The position numbers and the translations under genes were made by a program. Source: Smittia aterrima (taxonomy: Eukaryota > Arthropoda > Insecta > Diptera > Chironomidae). From it: DNA of 64,000 nucleotides. The notes under the pieces were generated by a model. It was not told the DNA's origin. It did not search any database and saw nothing but the letters and a program-made list of their open reading frames with translations. Shown here piece by piece: positions 35,211-48,508 of the stretch; the stretch's first letter is position 1; each line of letters starts with the position of its first letter. The stretch is taken from the NCBI GenBank assembly GCA_033063855.1, contig CP093829.1, forward strand, positions 2,800,243 to 2,864,242, in the 5' to 3' direction.

Positions 35211-38200
35211 GTCGTTTTATAAAAGTTTTCCGATAATGAAAATAAATTCTCATCCAGTTCTAAGCGGAGCAGTTTTAATTCATCGAATGACAGGGAAAGG
35301 ATTTTCAGCTCAAACTAAAAGCTTTTTTAAACAGAGCATCGAGGATTGAGTTATTTCGTTCGGCCCAGTAAAGCTCTCTCTGCGAACCTTTTACCTCCAT
35401 CAAATTTAAAGCAGAAATCTGTTAAGTCATTTGAATTTTGCGAAAAGGGTTTTGTAACGAGGCGAGCTTTATCAATTTCCATGGAGTTTTTGTCTCTTTT
35501 CAAAATGATTTCATTTTCTAAAAGGTTTTCCCTTAATTACCTTGTTAGATCCGCTTTGTGTGTTTGTATGTTAATTAGAATTAATTTATGAAAAGGCTGC
35601 TAAGTGAGCAATATTGTCATCAGTCCCTTTCCTTCCTTTTGCTTTCTGTTTAATTGAAATTACAGAAAACATTAAAAAGTTGTCGCCCGTCTTCTGAGTT
35701 AGCAAATTTATTCTATAGAATGCGAACAAAGTAAGAAATTTATCGTCAACGCGTCAACTCGAGAGCTGTTCTTCCACATGATTGTCAACAATCCTTTGCT
35801 GATTGAGCACTTCTCTCTTTCTCGTATCGCGAATGAAATTTTGTTGTGCTAGCGAAATGACTCAACTCGTTAACTGAAGTGATTTTATTGATTCTCTGTG
35901 CATTGATCACGTCTACGTGCTTGAGACGTACAACACACGCAGTCGTTGAGACAGAAGAAACAATTATTGACTCGAAATGGCTCTCGGGACATTATTCGGC
36001 ACTTAATCCCTTGCGTATGTGGTGAGAGACGCTCGGAAGTGAACAATTTCCTATGGAAAATGCTTTTTCAGTTGATTTCGACGCCTTGATAGTTCACATC
36101 GAATGATTTCCATTCATCACGCTTCTCATCCAAAAGAAAATTGATTACCGAGAAAGCGTTGAGAAATGATTCTTCATTGTTGGAAAATCAAATTCGAATC
36201 CCCTTTGAACGAGACTTTAATAAATTGTGAATTGCATCGTTATTTCGTCCCTTTCGCATTTTTATCTGCCATCATGTGCTATTGAACTCTTCTAGAGTCG
36301 ATTTTATGATTCATGAACGTAATGTGTCAACCGCACACAGCTAGCGACTGCACCCTCCAGCCCGACCCTGTGCTCATAAAAATTGATGCTACGTGTGTCG
36401 GTCTCAAAGCAACAGCAGCAGCAAAAGTCCTGTAATCATCAATGCATAAAAAATCACGTAAAATAAACGCATTTACACAGTTTTATGAGCTACTCAAATG
36501 GCTCTGTGTACGATTAGAGACGAGTGTCGAGAGTTGTAGTCGAGGGTCGAGAGAGAAGAAGAATTTCATCGTTTAGCAATTGTTTGATCAAAAAGTACGA
36601 TGCGCTTGATTCGAGGAGACCTTTGAGCAGCTTGTTCGTTCAATGATTCATTCTGAATGTGTGTTTAATTTAATGCAGCACGTGTACGACGTTTATTAAA
36701 TTTATATTTCGCGCACATTGTATCATATTTTTTTTTGCTGCTTATGCTGCGCATCTGTCCATGTTTTCCAGAGTGAAGGGGAGTCGTATTCATTTCAATT
36801 CTAGTTTTCGCTGATCTCCTCTCCCTCGACGCAACTCAACAATCTAATTTTTTGCATGAGTTGAGTAACGGAGTGAAAATCGCTGAGGCATTATGTTTCA
36901 TTCCAACTCAAAAGCGGTTTAAATTGAAAACAAAAGTCTTTTAATGTCATGAGCCCGACTCAACGCTCGTGAAGGATTTTTATCTTAAAATTACCAAGTG
37001 AACACAACACGCGTTTGCTTCTTTCAAATTAAATTTCTCATCAAAATTCTTTCAGATTTAATATGAAAGAGAAAATTTCCCCGGAAGGAATTGGCAGACA
37101 AAATTGATGAAAATGAAATTGTTAAAGTGGAACTTCGTTCGCTCTGCCTTTTCTGACTTGTTCAAGAGATTGAAGTGAAAAATAGAACGAAAATTTCCAT
37201 CAAGATGTTTTTCCCATCGAGAAATCGATTTAAAAAAACAATTTCTTCCGAAAAAAAAGTTTTATTTATAAATTCCACTTGAAGCCAAAGATCAGAATTA
37301 GTTTCGACGAACCTTCAATGTGATTGAAAAATAAATCAAATTTAGTTTTACGGCTTTCTTTGTTCACTCATTTCTTCGCGGCGTTGAACATTAATTGACG
37401 AAAGATGTTGACTTTAAAAGTTTCGTCGAATTGTTGCACGGACAATTTTGGTTTGGTTTGAAACTTAAGTGCCTTAGAATGTTTCAATAAATTACAAAAT
37501 TGTTTTCTTTCTGCCCGCGAGAGTTCCACTTAAGAAATTTGAGTTGAAAACTGGAGTTGATTGATGTCAAAGTTACATTGTCAGCTAGAGATTCGTTTCA
37601 ATTGCACATATTGCTTTTCTGAACTGTGGAAAGTTTGAAGCATGACGTTTGACTCAAATGGAATGTTTCTCTTCTTAATTTTCAACTGCACAAGTTGACT
37701 CAGTAAGCGCTTCATAATTCGGTCAATATTTATTCAATTTGTTATAGTTTGTTTATGGCAAGGCATAAAAGTCGAAAATTGAATTTGAAGAAAGGACGTG
37801 GGGAGCTTGTTTTGTTATTTTTTTTAAGAAAGAAGCCCGCCAACAATGAACAACATAATTTGTCGAATAAATAGCAGGGATTTCAGGTCACGACCGAGGC
37901 CTAGAAGAAGACACGAAACTTGACACCAACCAAATTGTGATAACAAATTTATTTTTTAGCTGAGGGAAAAAAAAGGAAAAGAAGAAATCATATTTCTAAC
38001 CTTTTTCGTTTTACTGTCATGAGATGCTTGCAGTCGATTGAGATAAGAATGTTTTCATTTTATCGAGCCGAGACTTGATATACTTGATGCTGGCGTTGAA
38101 AAACATGAAGCCAAAGGCTATTTCGTCTGAGATTATTCCACACATTTCAGCATAAATTTCTCGACTTAGCTTCAAACAAAAAACTTCTCATTTTTTTTGG

Positions 38201-41200
38201 TAGAGAAAAGTTTCTCGTTGCTTATTGTGTTCTGCATTGTTAGCCGCAAAGCGGGGAATTCTTTCTGATGAATTTCAATAAATTCCGATGTTAGTTTTGA
38301 CGTTGAGCGAACTAATTCGATGTTTGTGATATTAAGAACAGTTTCCTGCTTCCATCTACGAAATTGAAATGCATTCAGGAAAAATATATTTTCCGCATTT
38401 CGTTTCATAATTTCGTCATCATTGTTCGAGGGTGAAGCCGAAAGAATAAAAGAAATCTCAACTGAATTCAAAGCAAAAGAAAAGGCTCTAAAAGCAACAG
38501 TCATTGTTGATATAACATCACGTTTCTATTGAAAAAGATTACAGCTCGAGAGAGAAAGAATGGAAATAGACGAAACAAGCAGCTCCAGCAAATGTAAATC
38601 GCTTCTTTATTCAGATTTAATAAAGTTTCAGTTTCTTAAAGCTCGTAAACTTTCTTTTCTTCTGGCTTTCTGTCGGGAAAATCTTCTCCGCTTTCTCTGG
38701 TTTTGTGTGATGAGGTAATAAAAAGTTTATATATGAGATATCTAGAGAGTCGGTACACATATAGCTAGCAGAGAGAGAGTAGAGTCCTTTATGATGTAAA
38801 ATGAGATTTTTTTATTCAAATTTCCTTCGTCGCTTTTGGGGTTGAGCGGCGCGAGGAGCAGAAAATGTTTATGCATGTAAATGCAAAATATATGACGCAT
38901 GATGAGGATGCCGATGAATAATTTATGCAAAAGTCTTTTTGCGGGCATAGAATGAAAGCGGTGAAGCCTCTTTCAGTAAGAAAGACACTCACGAAACCTT
39001 TCCCTTGAACGAAACTCTTTAAATTATGAATTTCAGCTCAAGGAGTTTTTAAATTAACTTTTTTTCCTTTCTTCGCTTTGGCTTTAGCCTCTTGTGAGCG
39101 TAAGGATGAAAGCGATTTGCTTGGGTCCTTTAAGAAGCCGTGAAATTTAATTTTAATTTAAATGAGCGATAAAAATTTCAAGCAGCAGCAAAAGACTTTT
39201 CATCAAGGCCGACCGCCCAATTTTCCCGTCTGATGTCGACAGGAACTGAAAACTTCGTTTATCAATTGGATGCCATTTAAACTTTTGATCCCTTTTTTGC
39301 AGAGCTCAACCCTTTTAACAAATCACCTCATTCAAGTTTAACGACAGGAAAATCTGAACAACATAGAAATCGAGTGGGAACTCAACAAAGCAAACAAGGC
39401 TCGAATGAGTCGATTTCCACTCAATTTTTTGGGCTTTCCCACACCGCACGTGAATTCTAATTCGAGGCCGATTACTTTGGTCATAAAATAGTCTAAAAGA
39501 TTCATTGCGACTGGTGAATGTTGAGACTTCTAATTATTGTCGAATTAGTTACGCATCACCAAGTTGCGTAAACATATCTAAAGTCTACTTAATCCACTTT
39601 ACCTTTTGTTATGCTTATGAGCTACGGGGCTTGTATGTTCTTCCACAAGAATAAATAAATAAAAAAAAACTAATCAATCGAGCCCATCAAATGACTTCAT
39701 GCTCCAATAAATGTGAGTTGGCTTCTTCGAAACTGTTTTCTTTTGTCTGGAACCTCTGACTTGTCAATTCATCACTCAAAAAATATTTTTTCATCGATTT
39801 CTAATCACAGAAGAACTTTGACTTCTTTATGTTGTTCTCGATTGGAGAGAAATCACTTTTAATTATTCTGATCCGATTGAAATGTCACGCACAAACTATT
39901 AAATTTGATTATAGAGTTTTTCAATTTTCTCGTCAATCATAAAAATTTTAATCGAGAAGAGTTCTGCTCCAAAGCGACTCTGAACTTTAAACAATGAGCA
40001 TTTCAACTCAAGATCACGGTGTTGGCTCAAGCGTAACGCAGCAATTTATCATGTTTCATCTAGAAACTTTTTTTCCTAGAGTTGCGTGGATTAAATATCC
40101 GTAATGTGATTTACTTGTCTCTCTCTCTCACTTTTTTCCAACTCGAGAAACTTTCGTTGAACAAAACACTAAAAACAAAACTTCGTCACAAAAATAATCC
40201 GAAACGAAAGGCAAAGCTAAAATGCAACCGACAGACACGTCCGTATCGATCAAAATCTAAGCGTTAACTGAAATTGAATAAAGAATTGTAAAATATCAAA
40301 TACGCGTTGAAAAAAATCGACGAGGGTTAAGTTTTTTCTTTCCCTCTTTAACATCTGCTCATTCTTCGCATTCTCTTTAAAGAGCAGCTCGAATTAAATC
40401 ATCAGTGTTTATCGTATCGGCGAGTGCATGTAACTTATCGCCTGTGTGAGGAGAAGGAAAACCTTTACACGACGCAGCAAAGGAAAGAATATTTTACTAC
40501 GAAGAGAGACAGAGAACGAGAGAGAGAGCATGAGCATAAATATTTATGCTCACGAGAATCTTTTTGAGTGAAAGAGAATGAATATTTTAGAACATGAATC
40601 AAGAGAGTGATTTACAATGAAACTCTGTGAAATCCGATAGGGAGTTTTATTAAATTAAACTTGTTATTTAGTCATGAATACTGTTTGGAAATCCTTTTGA
40701 TGAGTTGAATTGCGTAATTCAATATTTTATTTTACTTTCCTTTTTTTTTGGGACGTGAGCTAGAAATTTATTTCAATGTGTTCTGCTCTGAGGGTAAAGC
40801 TTGACACGAAAAGATTTTGAAATATGTGCGCGTGAATCAAAAGAGCGGTCTCTTGTGGATTGCGGGATGCGAAGGGTTGACGGTGGCTCATCTGGGATGA
40901 TTCCATTTTTTAACATACGAGTAGATCCTATTAGACTCTCGATGATGTATTGCGTCATTTTGCTCGTTGATTTTTTACTGTCGCTGATTGAAAAAGTTTT
41001 GACTTTTTCCTGTTGACCGTCGAACATGCGGCGCTATCGCGACAGCATTTTGCCAAACATTTTCGACAATCTGCAAAATTATGGTTATGCAAATCGTTGG
41101 CGTTTTCAAGCGTTGGCTGTTTAGTGTAGCTTTAAAAGGCTTCGACCTTATCCGTGCGAGTAGAACGGCAAAAATGATTTTCGTCAAAACTATTTTGGGT

Positions 41201-43096
41201 TCGTTGACGACGGAAATTATGCGGCGAGACTCCTTTGTTGTTAACTTTCTGGTTCCAGCTTATGGCGCATCTCTGAACGTAACAGAGTTCTGAGTTTCAG
41301 TCTGTTCAGTGTTCATCGTCGACAATTTGCTGTTGCTACTTAGGACTCGCTCGTAAATGGCGTCGCTATTTGAAGAGCTCGGAGAAGTTTAAAAATAAAG
41401 GGGTCAGAATTTTCATAATTGTTCTTGGTCGAACTTTAGGTTCCGTTGCCCTTTTTGCTAGACACGGGCCGACAACAACGCACATGTACAACAATGATTA
41501 ACATCTCCATTAGGCGAGGCATTTAATTTATGTAAATAATTGCACGATGGCCATATTTCGACGATGGATTCAGTAACTAAACAATTTATATTGTTTCGCG
41601 AACAATTAGCTTCGCTTTAAATCAATGCATGATAAGCGTTTCAATAAATAAATTAATGAATTTTTAATTAATTTGTTGAATATGAGAGACTTTCAATTAG
41701 TGGCGCATTCTGTTTGTTTATTCAAACCAAAATCGATTTGACTCTTTCGTGCTAAATAAGCGCAATGAAGTGGAGTTTTTTAATTAAACGAGCGTCGTAT
41801 TTTCTACTTCGTCGTTTACATTTAAATTGGGTTGAAGGAGTAAAATCCTTAGCGCACTAATGAACAACGTCAGCAAAACCACTTAATCCCGTAGCTTCTC
41901 AGCTTTGAAAACTTTAAATTCAATTTCTAAATTTTAAATTCCGAGCATGTAGCAACATTGTCATCGTCTTAGAATTACAGCGCAATTCCGAGTTGCACAA
42001 TGTTCACTCGACGTTGAGTTTGTCAACATTTCTCTTGCGACAAAATCTTAACTTTCATTTCCAAAATCCATAGCTTCAAGTCCTTATTGCATCGCAGAAT
42101 CCTTTCAGTCCCATTGTCAGCTTATTTACAGATGTTATCAAAGCTAGCACGCTCCCCGTGTTTCTCAATGTTGTTGCTTCAAAACAAATATTAAGATTAA
42201 AAGTTGAAAGCGAAAAGTTTGCTTTTCCACTGAAGAAAGACAGAATGAAAAAACACTAATCGCATTACATAAAGTATGATGAGGATGAAGCTACTAATCC
42301 TTTTATCTTTCCGCCAATGCGTTCTCTTCGCTCGCTTACCTTACTTGCCTTCATCTCAATAACTTCTGAGACGACTTTCGGAATGAAGAAGCTAAAAAAG
42401 TTTCTTCATTTCTTGAGAAACTCTCAGCATCGCATAGTAAAAAGGATTTAATTATTAAGATGATGCAAAATTCTAACTTGAAGCTACTTTTAACCATCTC
42501 AAAGCTTTGTAAATATTATTTCTCTTTTGAATATTTATGCAAATGAAATTAGTCTTGGAAGCTAATTGCTTGCGAAATCAAGAAGCAAACAAATTTTCTC
42601 ATAATTGGCTTGTGCAATATTAACGAAGTTCATTTGCAATGTCGAGCTCTGTCATTGGCGAGAGAGCCATTACTGTCTCAGGACTCGATATCTTCCACGG
42701 TTCACTCGTCCCCTGTCAGCACACAAAAGCTTTTACGTTAACATTTTATGATTTCACTTTACGGTTCTTAATTCCATCGTTGAAAATTGAATTTTCAGGA
42801 ATTTGATTCACTCGCTAACTCTCAGGAAGCGGTTCTCATTGTTCAGCAAAATTTTGCGAGCAACGAGCAATCAATTCTTAGTTTTAATAAAGCAATTGCT
42901 TCCGAAGGCAAAGTTTTTCTAATAAATTTTATTTCATTACATTGAGTTTACTTTTTAGTGGAAAGTGAACGAGGAAATTAATTTTAGTCGAATGCTGCTG
43001 TTTAGCTTCGCTCAGTCATCCCTCAAGAATCAAGAAGGAAACGTGCAAAAATTTCAGATTCCGATAATAAAACTTTCTTTCTACCGTGATCCCTTC

Positions 43097-43110
43097 CTCT
43101 CTCTCTCTCT
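43097..43110. repeat. (CT)n simple repeat
   Basis: Fourteen bases of uninterrupted CT dinucleotide in the gene desert. Confidence 0.75.
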
Positions 43111-46100
43111 TTTCTTTATTTCGTCTTCAAAGGAGCGCAAACTTTCGCAAACTCAAACTCAACCTCTCGTAAATCACCGAGGGAATAAAATATTTTCATT
43201 TAAAAAACTTGTTTTAAAAGTTTATGTGTATGGTTTCCACACCCCAACGCCCGCAAGGCTTTACCGGGCCCAGTCGAGTTCAGATTACTTGCTGCTTTCT
43301 CGAACCAAGATTTACAACATAAATGTTGAATATTGCATTTCAATTAATATATTTACAACTTGTTTGATCAAGGCGATGATGCCGCCAGTTGAATAGACTT
43401 GCCAGCTAAACGATTTCTTGTATTCGAAGGAACGAAAATATAAAATTCATTATTTGCATACAGAAAATTGCTTATACTTCGTTCTACGTCAAACTTGCCG
43501 AGGGATGGAAAGCTCATTGTGTATCTCCTCGCTATTATATGTTTATTATCTCATTTTGAAAAAGCTTTTACTCTGGTTTCAATGCAAAGTTTGCCATGCT
43601 GAAAATATCCAATTTAACAAGCGATCGCATTACTTCCGCAATGAAAAAGTTCTGCCAGCACTGAGTCAAATGCAGAGACTAACAAACACTCGAAAATGCT
43701 TTTTGGAAATATAAATTTATTTCAATGAGATTTATTGTGAATAATTAAAAGCTTTAAGAAAGCGCAGCTTGAGATGAAAGTTGTTGCACCGAAACATATT
43801 TCTTGCTTAAAGTGGAACCGAGAGAGTTCAGCGGAGAAGTTCGTTTATGGAACTTTGAGAGCGAACAGACGATTCCATTGCATTAAACTGCAGAGACACA
43901 TAAATAACTTGCTTTTTCGAGCAGGAGAATTGAACAATAACTCTTTGGGAAATAAAATCGAAATCATTTTGTCGAGAGAGAAGAATAAGAAAAAGTTTTC
44001 ATAAAAATTGCATCAAAAACGAAGATCTTTATCCTTAATCGGCCGGCTCCTTTTTCCACGAGCAGTAAACAAACCTCACAGGTTCCAAATCGATCAAGAT
44101 TTCCGATTGAACTTTTATCGTTCCAAGGGGTTTGAAGCATAAACTTTTCGGTCCTTTGCAAACACTCGAACCTCCTGTGAAAGCTTTTTTAATTCAATTC
44201 GCCTGAAAGCGTTTCTAATAAAATGATAAAAACTCTCTTTCCCCTTCTCAGATGTTTCCCCAAAAATAACTCGAAAGAATCTCATTAGAAAATGATAACA
44301 AATTAAAAACTTCTATCCGTCTGCTCGAATGGAATTCAAACTCGGTCTTGGAATTGGCTAAGGCTCTCTTGAAAAACTTTTTGCTCAAAGAATTTAGGAA
44401 ATCTTTTAAATTGATTTATCGGAGTGAATTAATCAAGAAGGAAGACGGAGAAATATTTTTCATCCTAACAAGCCGCAAGAGAAGGAAATTGTTGAGGTTT
44501 CAGTCATGCGGCTGCAATTTTTCTTCACTCTTCAAATATGTTCATTAACTTCATAGCCAATAAAAGTTTGCTTAATTGGCTTAAAGTTAAAATTGAGAAA
44601 AAACTTTCTTGAAGCTTTTAAAGTCTTTCCTCTGTCTACGTAGTTTCTGAACAACCTAATTTAAAAGAAATTACTTTGAACTGTGATAAATTTTCAGATT
44701 AATCTGATTTTATTAGTTTCTGTTGACAACTCGTTTGACGACGCATTAATGCTTCATAAATTAATTTTCATGTCAGGCACGTGATTCATGAGAAACCTAT
44801 TGTTCATTTTTTATTTGTGAAAAGCAATGAAGCTTGAGAATCTCTATTACAATCTTGTCAAAACAAAGAGGAAATTGCAGACTCGTAATATTGCACAATT
44901 AGTCAAAATAAACGAGAATGAAGTTCAGGAAATGTCAATAAACATTAATCATGCTCAACGAAGACTATTTCGAGTCTCAAGCATTCTTTAGAACAAACAA
45001 TTCTCAATTTACGGAACGAGAGAGCGAACGAAGTTGACTTGGCGAGATTGGGATGAAACGTAACTCGATACAATATTTTCGTTACCTTCGTCGATTCCTG
45101 TTATTAAGTTCGTGATTCCTGTTCCTTCCCCTCCAATGTTTTTTTATTTCCGTCGTTGGGAATCTCCCATTAGTCGCATCAAGATTAATGCGACGAACGA
45201 TAAGCAAGAAAATGATGAAACTGGTTTTGCTTGGCATTAGAATCTCTGAAGAGTAAAGAAGGGTTGATGAAATCCTTTATGTGAGTCAAATTGGAATATT
45301 CAATGCGAACAAGTAACAGCTCATCGTTGTTTTGCCGTCTCGCATCTCTTACAAGAATGATTTATTGCGTTGGATCTTACTTATTGCGTCACAGAAACAT
45401 TTCTCAGAAGTTTTTTTTATCTGATTCTTTTCGTCAAACCTTCAAAGTTCTCAGACGAATCAACGAAAAAGGGTTTTTCGCTCGAAGCCAAATTCGCAAT
45501 TAGACGAATTGAATTTAAAGCTGCTGTGGGTTGAAAGTAAAATTCGGAAGCGATTAATTATCAATTCACTGTGGAGTCATCTGTGCTGTTCACTTTTGGA
45601 CACACCGACGGAAACGATTAGCACGCGATCAACATAAATTAGCTATTAATAAACAAATTGTGACAAACTTCAGTTCGATGTCAATGAACTCTGATCTTGA
45701 AACTTTCAAATGATTTCGATATCGCTTAGAAGCTGAATGAGCGGCTAAATTATGATTTATTGAGGCATGTCGAGTGGTGTTGATTCGGGGGAAATAAAAT
45801 TGTTAAATCCATTCAATTTTGACAGAAGACGCAAGCTGCTGCGGCTGGTTTCCTTACGAGTGTGACAAATCGTCCTAAGTGCGACAACATCAAATAAAAG
45901 TTTCGAAGTAACAATGTCTGGAAGATGATTCATTGCTTCCGCTTTTCTACTTGGAGAGGCGATGATGGATGATGAGCTTTTGTTGTTGGTGGAAATCTGC
46001 TCGCTTTTTCTGAAAACACTGCAAATTGATGTCAGTAAACAAGGTTAAAGGAGTAAAAAGCAAACGAAAAACTATTTTTTTCCTCTCTCTCATTTCGAAG

Positions 46101-47352
46101 AAAGAAATCCTTGAAGACGGAAGGAACTTAAGAAGAGCACACACCGTGTCAATGCTGAAAGGAATTTCTATTCCGAGACGACACGTTTACCTGCATAATC
46201 TTCTTGCATAAATTTGTATTTCGTCTTCGACTTGAACGATGAATTCTTCGACACTAGTGCAACCAATTCCAGTTCTCATCGAAGCTCACGTTCCGATGCG
46301 AAAAGAAATCCTTTTATTATTTGCTAATTTGATTTCCACACATTTCTTTCGTTTTCTTTTATTTTCGCTTCGTGCTGCCGTGTATGGGAAATATTGTTGC
46401 AATCGTTTTCAAGAGAAGAGATAAGAAGCAGTCGAATTAAAACAAGTCACGTTGCGTTTGGAAGTTATGTAATTGATATTCAGCAGTATTGAGAGTTATC
46501 GTGATGTTCGGCTGGCTTAGAGCTCTACTGCGACCAAGTGTCGCTGGGAATTCCTAATCGAACCTTTCACATAAACTCGCTTCTGTTTATTTTCTCGCTA
46601 CTTTGATTACAGACTCAAAATTTATTTTGAAAAAGGATCCAAACATAATTATGACACAAGAACATCTGCCGCTTCCGAAGAAAGAAAATAAACAAATAAC
46701 AATGCTTCGAAGCACTTATGGTCTTTAGATTTCTTTGTGTTCTCATTCGAGGTTATTGACATGAATTTTGTTTGCTTTTGCTCTCTAAAGATTTACTTCT
46801 TAACTCAATAAATTAAATATTTACCTTTCCACACGAGTAAGCATAATGCAATTTCGAGCTAGGATAGAGCAGATTACGTTTGATTTGAAGCATGAACTGC
46901 TACAGATGCTTCGGAATAAAAAATCGTCTTCATTCTTCGTGGAAGGGAAATGGGATTTATTGAAGGTGAAGTGAGACGACTGAGGCTTATCCAACGAAAA
47001 ATTCACACATCATAAACACTTTCAAAGTTCATTCATCACAGAGCTCTCCTCATTCCCCCTTGGATTACCATAAATTCCTGCTCTTGCATTTGCTTTTACT
47101 TCTACGGGTGGTGAATGTGTGCCCAAAGGACGCAAATGATATTTTACAAGCGAATTTATGGCAAAGCATTTACACACACGAAATTCTCTAAAATTCTATC
47201 AAGCGACAATAATTCATGGGAAAATTTAATTTAAAACACTGTTAACATTGTGTGTTACATTTTGACAGTTGGAATGACATGCCATGCCTGAAATTCTCTG
47301 AAATTGGGATGAATGATTTGTATTTTGTTTAATTTAAATCACAGCATCCTTT

Positions 47353-47372
47353 TCTCTCTTTCTCTCTCTCTC
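47353..47372. repeat. Imperfect (CT)n tract
   Basis: CT-rich tract with one interruption inside the gene desert. No other feature is close by. Confidence 0.65.
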
Positions 47373-48494
47373 CTTCAGTCTGCTTAGTCCTTTGTTGTGG
47401 GACGAGGCCGAAAATTGATGACATTTTTTTGCTCGGAGCGGGAATGTTTGCACATAAATCCCACACACACCGAAATCAAAAAAGAAACGATTCGTCATCA
47501 CAAACGGAATCTCCTTCGACATTCTCGCTTTGTTGAAACGTGTTGAGGAATTTTCTGATTCGATTTTCTCAGTTTTAGTTGAGAATTGCTTCACTTATGG
47601 AAATCTAATATGTGTCAGGACTTTAAAGCCAAATGTTCGCCTTAAGGTTATAAAACTTTTAAGTGAGCACTTTGAGAATAAATAAGGAGAAGGGATTTTT
47701 CTTCTGAGAAGGTTTGAGTGACCTAAATTGTTTTTTCGGTCACTTACCACAGAAAATAAAATGTCCTTCTTAGAAAAAACCCAAAAATCAGTGACGTAGC
47801 TCTTCTCCTCGATTAAACTCTTTCTTGTGTTCGATAAATTTAAATATAAAACCCGAATTCTTTATTAATGTGACTGCCGTCGCGTGTATCTCGTATCAGC
47901 TCACATTAAAACGTAACACACATAAATCAAATTTCACACTTTGCCTCCGAAAATTTCCTAAAACAAAAGCATAACGTTGAGTCGTAAAACCGTGTGCGGG
48001 AAGAGGTGAATGGGAAAGCTCATTCAGTGTGATTCGCATGACGAAAATATGGCACGAAATTATTCTAATCAGATTTCATGACAACGGAGTAAATAAGACT
48101 CTTTCTTAAAGGATAAATCTCTTTGCTCCACATGTTTTATGCCGCATACAGATTGTAAACAGTAAGAAACATCAAACAAGAATAAGCTTTCCGGTTGTAA
48201 ACCTTCTTTCGAACCTTTTCATTCGGTAAATGCCTTTGATTACAATTTCTTCACTGAAGCGTCACTCAATGCGATCTCAACAGATGTAGCAGAGAATTAA
48301 ATCATTTTCAAGAAATCCAACTTTTTTATTTCTCGACTGCAAACTTTCTCAACGCAGCTTAGATGCTCATGTCAATTGAGCTTTAGCGACTCAAGAGAGC
48401 TCAAATAATTTCGAGTAGGAGATAAATTTGTCGTAGGTAAAATCGAGTCTCGAGATGTCGTAAAAAGTTTAAAGCATCATAAATTTAATAAAAT

Positions 48495-48508
48495 TTTATG
48501 GCCATAAA
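48495..48508. repeat. Palindrome TTTATGGCCATAAA
   Basis: Perfect 14-bp palindrome formed by two head-to-head TTTATGG words. TTTATGG resembles binding sites of posterior Hox and Caudal proteins, so it could be a paired site; this is inference only. Confidence 0.6.

Noticed and set aside
42965..43396. 143-codon plus-strand frame
   Set aside because: It runs through CT-rich low-complexity DNA and has no motif. One such frame is not surprising in this much AT-rich sequence.
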